This document shows positions 5,973-8,532 of a stretch of 8,532 nt of DNA, in pieces. The translations under genes and the position numbers were made by a program. The stretch spans positions 1 through 8,532 of the forward strand of contig CAJOOD010000180.1 of assembly GCA_905236085.1 (NCBI GenBank). Reading direction: 5' to 3'. Within the stretch, counting starts at the first letter, position 1. The number at the start of each line of letters is the position of its first letter. A model generated the notes under the pieces. The model was not told where the DNA came from, made no database searches, and was given only the letters and a program-made list of their open reading frames with translations. The stretch comes from an uncultured Bacilli bacterium (GTDB taxonomy: Bacteria > Bacillota_I > Bacilli_A > RFN20 > CAG-826).

Positions 5973-7412
5973 TTATTTTCTACCTGATACCGCTAATTTG
6001 ACACACTCATAAGCGCCATCATAATAGCCATCTTTCTTTAGTTTCGTAATAGTGTCCGCCATATGGGCGATAATCTCTCTATCATTAACTAAAGTATCAA
6101 GCATATCATTCGCTGATTTCTTATCAGGACATTCCCATGTCGCATCACCGAATTCTCTTCCATGAATCGCTCCATAGACTTCATGTCCACCGATATGTCT
6201 CATAAATAATTTAGGAATTGGGTAATAGACTAATTCTGATGGTTTAGTGACTAATAAATCACATACTGGCATCAATAGATTAGTGCTATAAACGGCTTCA
6301 AAGATGTTCTTATTGTAGATGCAATAAATGCCTTCAACATCTTTAACTTCCATTTCCTTTTTAAATTCTTTGAGTTTTTGATATTCATCGAAATAGGTAT
6401 GGCATTCAACATCCCCTAATTTTTCAATCATCTTATCATAAACATTCTTATGGTCACCGAAATTGATAAATAAGGCTACCTTCTTTTCTTTAACATATGG
6501 TAATAGATGCTTAACCATTTCTAAGAATTGTTTAAAGCCAGCACCCGCACCACCAACAGTTAATAAGATACGGATAGGTTTATCATTTAAGGCTCTAGCC
6601 TTTCTTGCTTCATTATCTTTTTCTAAATTGACTAATAATTCATGATCAACAAAGCATCCCACCATCTTAAGGTCTTCTTCTTTTAAGCCTTTTAATTGTT
6701 TTTTCTTATCAAAACCATTAAGAATTTTATAGCCCAAATAGGCGTATGGAGTTTGTACGGTATGAATCGCACCTTCAGATAGATGTAGACCCATTGGCCA
6801 ATTATCTGGTACAGCGTTAACGACATGGCTCATCCCAGCGTGTATCGCCCCTTGGCTTGGCCATACATGTGTGGCAATATAGGGGATATCTTTATCAATA
6901 TTTTCAAAAATAGGCACTAAAAGTTCACTATTTTTTTGATCTTTGGCGTTATAAGTGATTTTCTTAAAGCCTTCGCAGTTTAATGGTTCCCAAATCAATT
7001 TATTGAATAATTTAGATTTTTGAGAAATACGAGAAGCTAGAGAATATAAATCATTTTGTTCTCTAATCATCTTGCTACCAGTGGCATCAAAACTAGCTAA
7101 ATCTAACCAATATGGATGATACCCTAATGCACGTGCTGCGCTAGCCATAGCAATAGAGATACGATAATGACCAAAGCCCATACGGATATTACCAACGATT
7201 AAGGCTTTATCATCAAATTTCTCACCCTTATCTTTAAAGACAATATTAGAAGCTCCAATAAAGTCTAAAGCATCGATTGGTTCGAATCCTATTTGATAAT
7301 GAGCATTAGAATCATCACCATATTTCTTGATATATTTTTGTTTGCTCTTTTCGGCTCCTTTAACTACCTTTTCAGGCATAGGATTTCCAAAAATAACTGA
7401 GGATTTATCCAT
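5973..7412 (-). CDS. GT-B-fold glycosyltransferase-like protein (MGDG synthase/MurG-like), function unknown
   Basis: A 479-residue cytoplasmic-looking protein that I place only at fold level. A GxGH motif after a hydrophobic strand (ALIVGNIRMGFGHYRISIAM, 70-89), followed by a helix, resembles the first loop of GT28/MGDG-synthase-type glycosyltransferases. A second Rossmann-like half begins at PIRILLTVGGAGAGFKQF (279-296), similar to the Gly-rich loop there. CDLLVTKPSELVYYPIPKLF (384-403) then GGHEVYGA (408-415) sits where the nucleotide-sugar site of such enzymes lies. It differs from MurG or UgtP in a roughly 70-residue N-terminal extension and an inserted central region (THVWPSQGAIHAG at 181-193, VNAVPDNWPMGLHLSEGAIH at 198-217). 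An AGAAAGGA ribosome site precedes the ATG by about 11 nt. It lies 46 nt after the transporter gene, so the two form an operon ending at the bidirectional terminator. Acceptor and donor cannot be read from the sequence. Confidence 0.7.
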   Translation of the reverse strand: MDKSSVIFGNPMPEKVVKGAEKSKQKYIKKYGDDSNAHYQIGFEPIDALDFIGASNIVFKDKGEKFDDKALIVGNIRMGFGHYRISIAMASAARALGYHPYWLDLASFDATGSKMIREQNDLYSLASRISQKSKLFNKLIWEPLNCEGFKKITYNAKDQKNSELLVPIFENIDKDIPYIATHVWPSQGAIHAGMSHVVNAVPDNWPMGLHLSEGAIHTVQTPYAYLGYKILNGFDKKKQLKGLKEEDLKMVGCFVDHELLVNLEKDNEARKARALNDKPIRILLTVGGAGAGFKQFLEMVKHLLPYVKEKKVALFINFGDHKNVYDKMIEKLGDVECHTYFDEYQKLKEFKKEMEVKDVEGIYCIYNKNIFEAVYSTNLLMPVCDLLVTKPSELVYYPIPKLFMRHIGGHEVYGAIHGREFGDATWECPDKKSANDMLDTLVNDREIIAHMADTITKLKKDGYYDGAYECVKLAVSGRK

Positions 7413-7458
7413 TTTTTTAATATTCCTTTCTATGATATTTGAAAGTTAATGATGATAA

Positions 7459-8532
7459 TTATTCAGCTTTATCTTCCTTATTATCTCTTCCTTCAATCGC
7501 GGAATAGAAAGCCGCATCTTCTTCTTTAGCAATAGTTTTCATAACTTTCTTTTCGTTATAGAACATTAAGATGAAGGCACCTAATAAGCAGAAGGCCACT
7601 GCGACTACTGCAACGATAATCATACCGGCTTTAGATGGATAGATTTCATCTGTGCCAGATCCCGCCGCGGCCATAGAGACCGCTAAAGAGGTGAAAAGAA
7701 TCATGGCTAAGGATTGGCCAAATTTCATGGCAAATGTTCTTGCGGCAAAGAACATACCTTCTCTATTTTGTCCAGTTGTCTTGGCTTCAGCTTCAGCAAC
7801 GTCAGCAACGATAGATTGAGGAATAATGCCTAATAAAGCCATTGGTAAGGCAGAAATAACCATAATAGCAATACCAAATACCCAACCAATTGCGCCACCG
7901 CCAGAATTTTCTTCTGGACAGATGCCTGGAATGGATGATACTGCGGCGATTGCATAACAAATAGCTAAGCCAATAAAGCCAGCGATAACTAATTTTTTCT
8001 TGCCCCATTTCTTAACAAATTTGGTAACAAATGGATAGAAAACCGCGGCTAAGATGGTCATACCACCCATAAATACCATAACCATGGAACTATCAAAGCC
8101 CATAGAAACACGGACGAAATATGGTAAACCGGTTTGGAACATAGTTAAGCCAACCCAGTACATGATGTCAGATGCTGAGAATACACGGAAATCTTTATTT
8201 TTAAATGTTGATGATAAAGATTTAAATACATCTTCGTTTGAGGGTTTAGAATCAACAAATTCTTTTTCTTTTAAGCCAAAGGCTGGAATTAACATGGCAA
8301 TACAAGCAATAACCGCTAAAACGATAAAGCAAATACGATAACTCCAAGCAAAGCCTACTGCTCCTCTTAACATTGGAGCGACTACAAATGGAACATAAGC
8401 GATTAATGTACCAAATAAGTAGGTGAATGAGATAGCTGTTGAGATAAACATTCTATCTTCTTGGTTTTGACCAAATTCAGAAATTAAAGCATTATATGGA
8501 GTACAATACATGGTCATGAATAAATAGAATAA
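7459..8532 (-). CDS. GPH-family sugar:cation symporter (MFS_2), N-terminus cut by window edge
   Basis: The frame stays open to the right edge (357 codons), and the residues before the first Met in view (LFYLF) continue a membrane helix. The ATG at 8517 is therefore internal, and roughly 100 N-terminal residues lie outside. About nine hydrophobic segments are visible of the usual twelve. GPH/MelB-type signatures are the TPYNALISEFGQNQEDRM region after the first visible helix and the loop ADVAEAEAKTTGQNREGMFF with following FAMKFGQ. The C-terminal tail is charged (KTIAKEEDAAFYSAIEG). Such proteins import sugars or glycosides with sodium or protons, but the substrate cannot be read off. It is first in an operon with the GT-B-like gene. 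The nearby alpha-galactosidase makes an alpha-galactoside substrate possible, though that gene is convergent and separately transcribed. Confidence 0.88.
   Translation of the reverse strand, partial: LFYLFMTMYCTPYNALISEFGQNQEDRMFISTAISFTYLFGTLIAYVPFVVAPMLRGAVGFAWSYRICFIVLAVIACIAMLIPAFGLKEKEFVDSKPSNEDVFKSLSSTFKNKDFRVFSASDIMYWVGLTMFQTGLPYFVRVSMGFDSSMVMVFMGGMTILAAVFYPFVTKFVKKWGKKKLVIAGFIGLAICYAIAAVSSIPGICPEENSGGGAIGWVFGIAIMVISALPMALLGIIPQSIVADVAEAEAKTTGQNREGMFFAARTFAMKFGQSLAMILFTSLAVSMAAAGSGTDEIYPSKAGMIIVAVVAVAFCLLGAFILMFYNEKKVMKTIAKEEDAAFYSAIEGRDNKEDKAE

Noticed and set aside
6463..6645. 60-codon open frame on the plus strand inside the GT-B-like gene
   Set aside because: Antisense to conserved coding sequence, with no ribosome site or promoter.
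7802..8341. Two open frames (68 codons minus, 95 codons plus) within the transporter gene
   Set aside because: Both overlap the membrane-helix coding region of the GPH symporter; the peptides show repeats of the helix code in another frame and no family features.
8515..8517. ATG at 8517 as the true start of the transporter
   Set aside because: The frame is open upstream to the window edge, the upstream codons continue a hydrophobic helix, no ribosome site is present, and the protein would lack its first helices.

Overview
The window is AT-rich, densely coded bacterial DNA and looks like low-GC Bacillota. Every complete gene here stops with TAA. Trp is TGG and no TGA falls inside a reading frame, so the standard code fits and the Mycoplasma/Spiroplasma code does not. 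Arg is mostly AGA, and Shine-Dalgarno sites are of the AGGAG type. Carbohydrate genes (GH36 alpha-galactosidase, class II GalT, a GPH sugar symporter) suggest a gut or fermentative Firmicute, perhaps related to Erysipelotrichia or the RF39/Acholeplasma-like lineages. That placement is inference.

Layout: (1) 3-950, minus: the N-terminal two thirds of galT, running off the left edge. (2) 1025-2503, minus: a DUF1846/UPF0371 protein with its own terminator and no visible Shine-Dalgarno. (3) 2556-2633: two abutting imperfect hairpins. (4) 2634-3673, minus: a two-gene unit of a 57-residue ORF resembling a degenerate Walker A segment, then a 282-residue protein I do not recognise. (5) 3674-3897: a divergent intergenic region with a promoter for each side and a pair of 26-bp direct repeats spaced 33 bp. 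(6) 3898-5909, plus: alpha-galactosidase overlapping a DUF4279-like gene by 1 nt, closed by a bidirectional terminator. (7) 5973-8532, minus: a GPH-type transporter (N-terminus cut by the right edge) followed 46 nt later by a GT-B-like putative glycosyltransferase.

How they may work together: the cytoplasmic alpha-galactosidase would free galactose from imported alpha-galactosides, and GalT would feed it into the Leloir pathway. The GPH symporter could import such sugars, but it shares an operon with a glycosyltransferase-like gene and not with the galactosidase, so its substrate is open. DUF1846, the 57/282-residue pair and the DUF4279-like gene have no assigned role. No RNA genes, complete mobile elements or CRISPR arrays were found. 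The parts least explained by known families are the 57/282-residue pair with its upstream repeats and downstream hairpins, and the GT-B/symporter operon.
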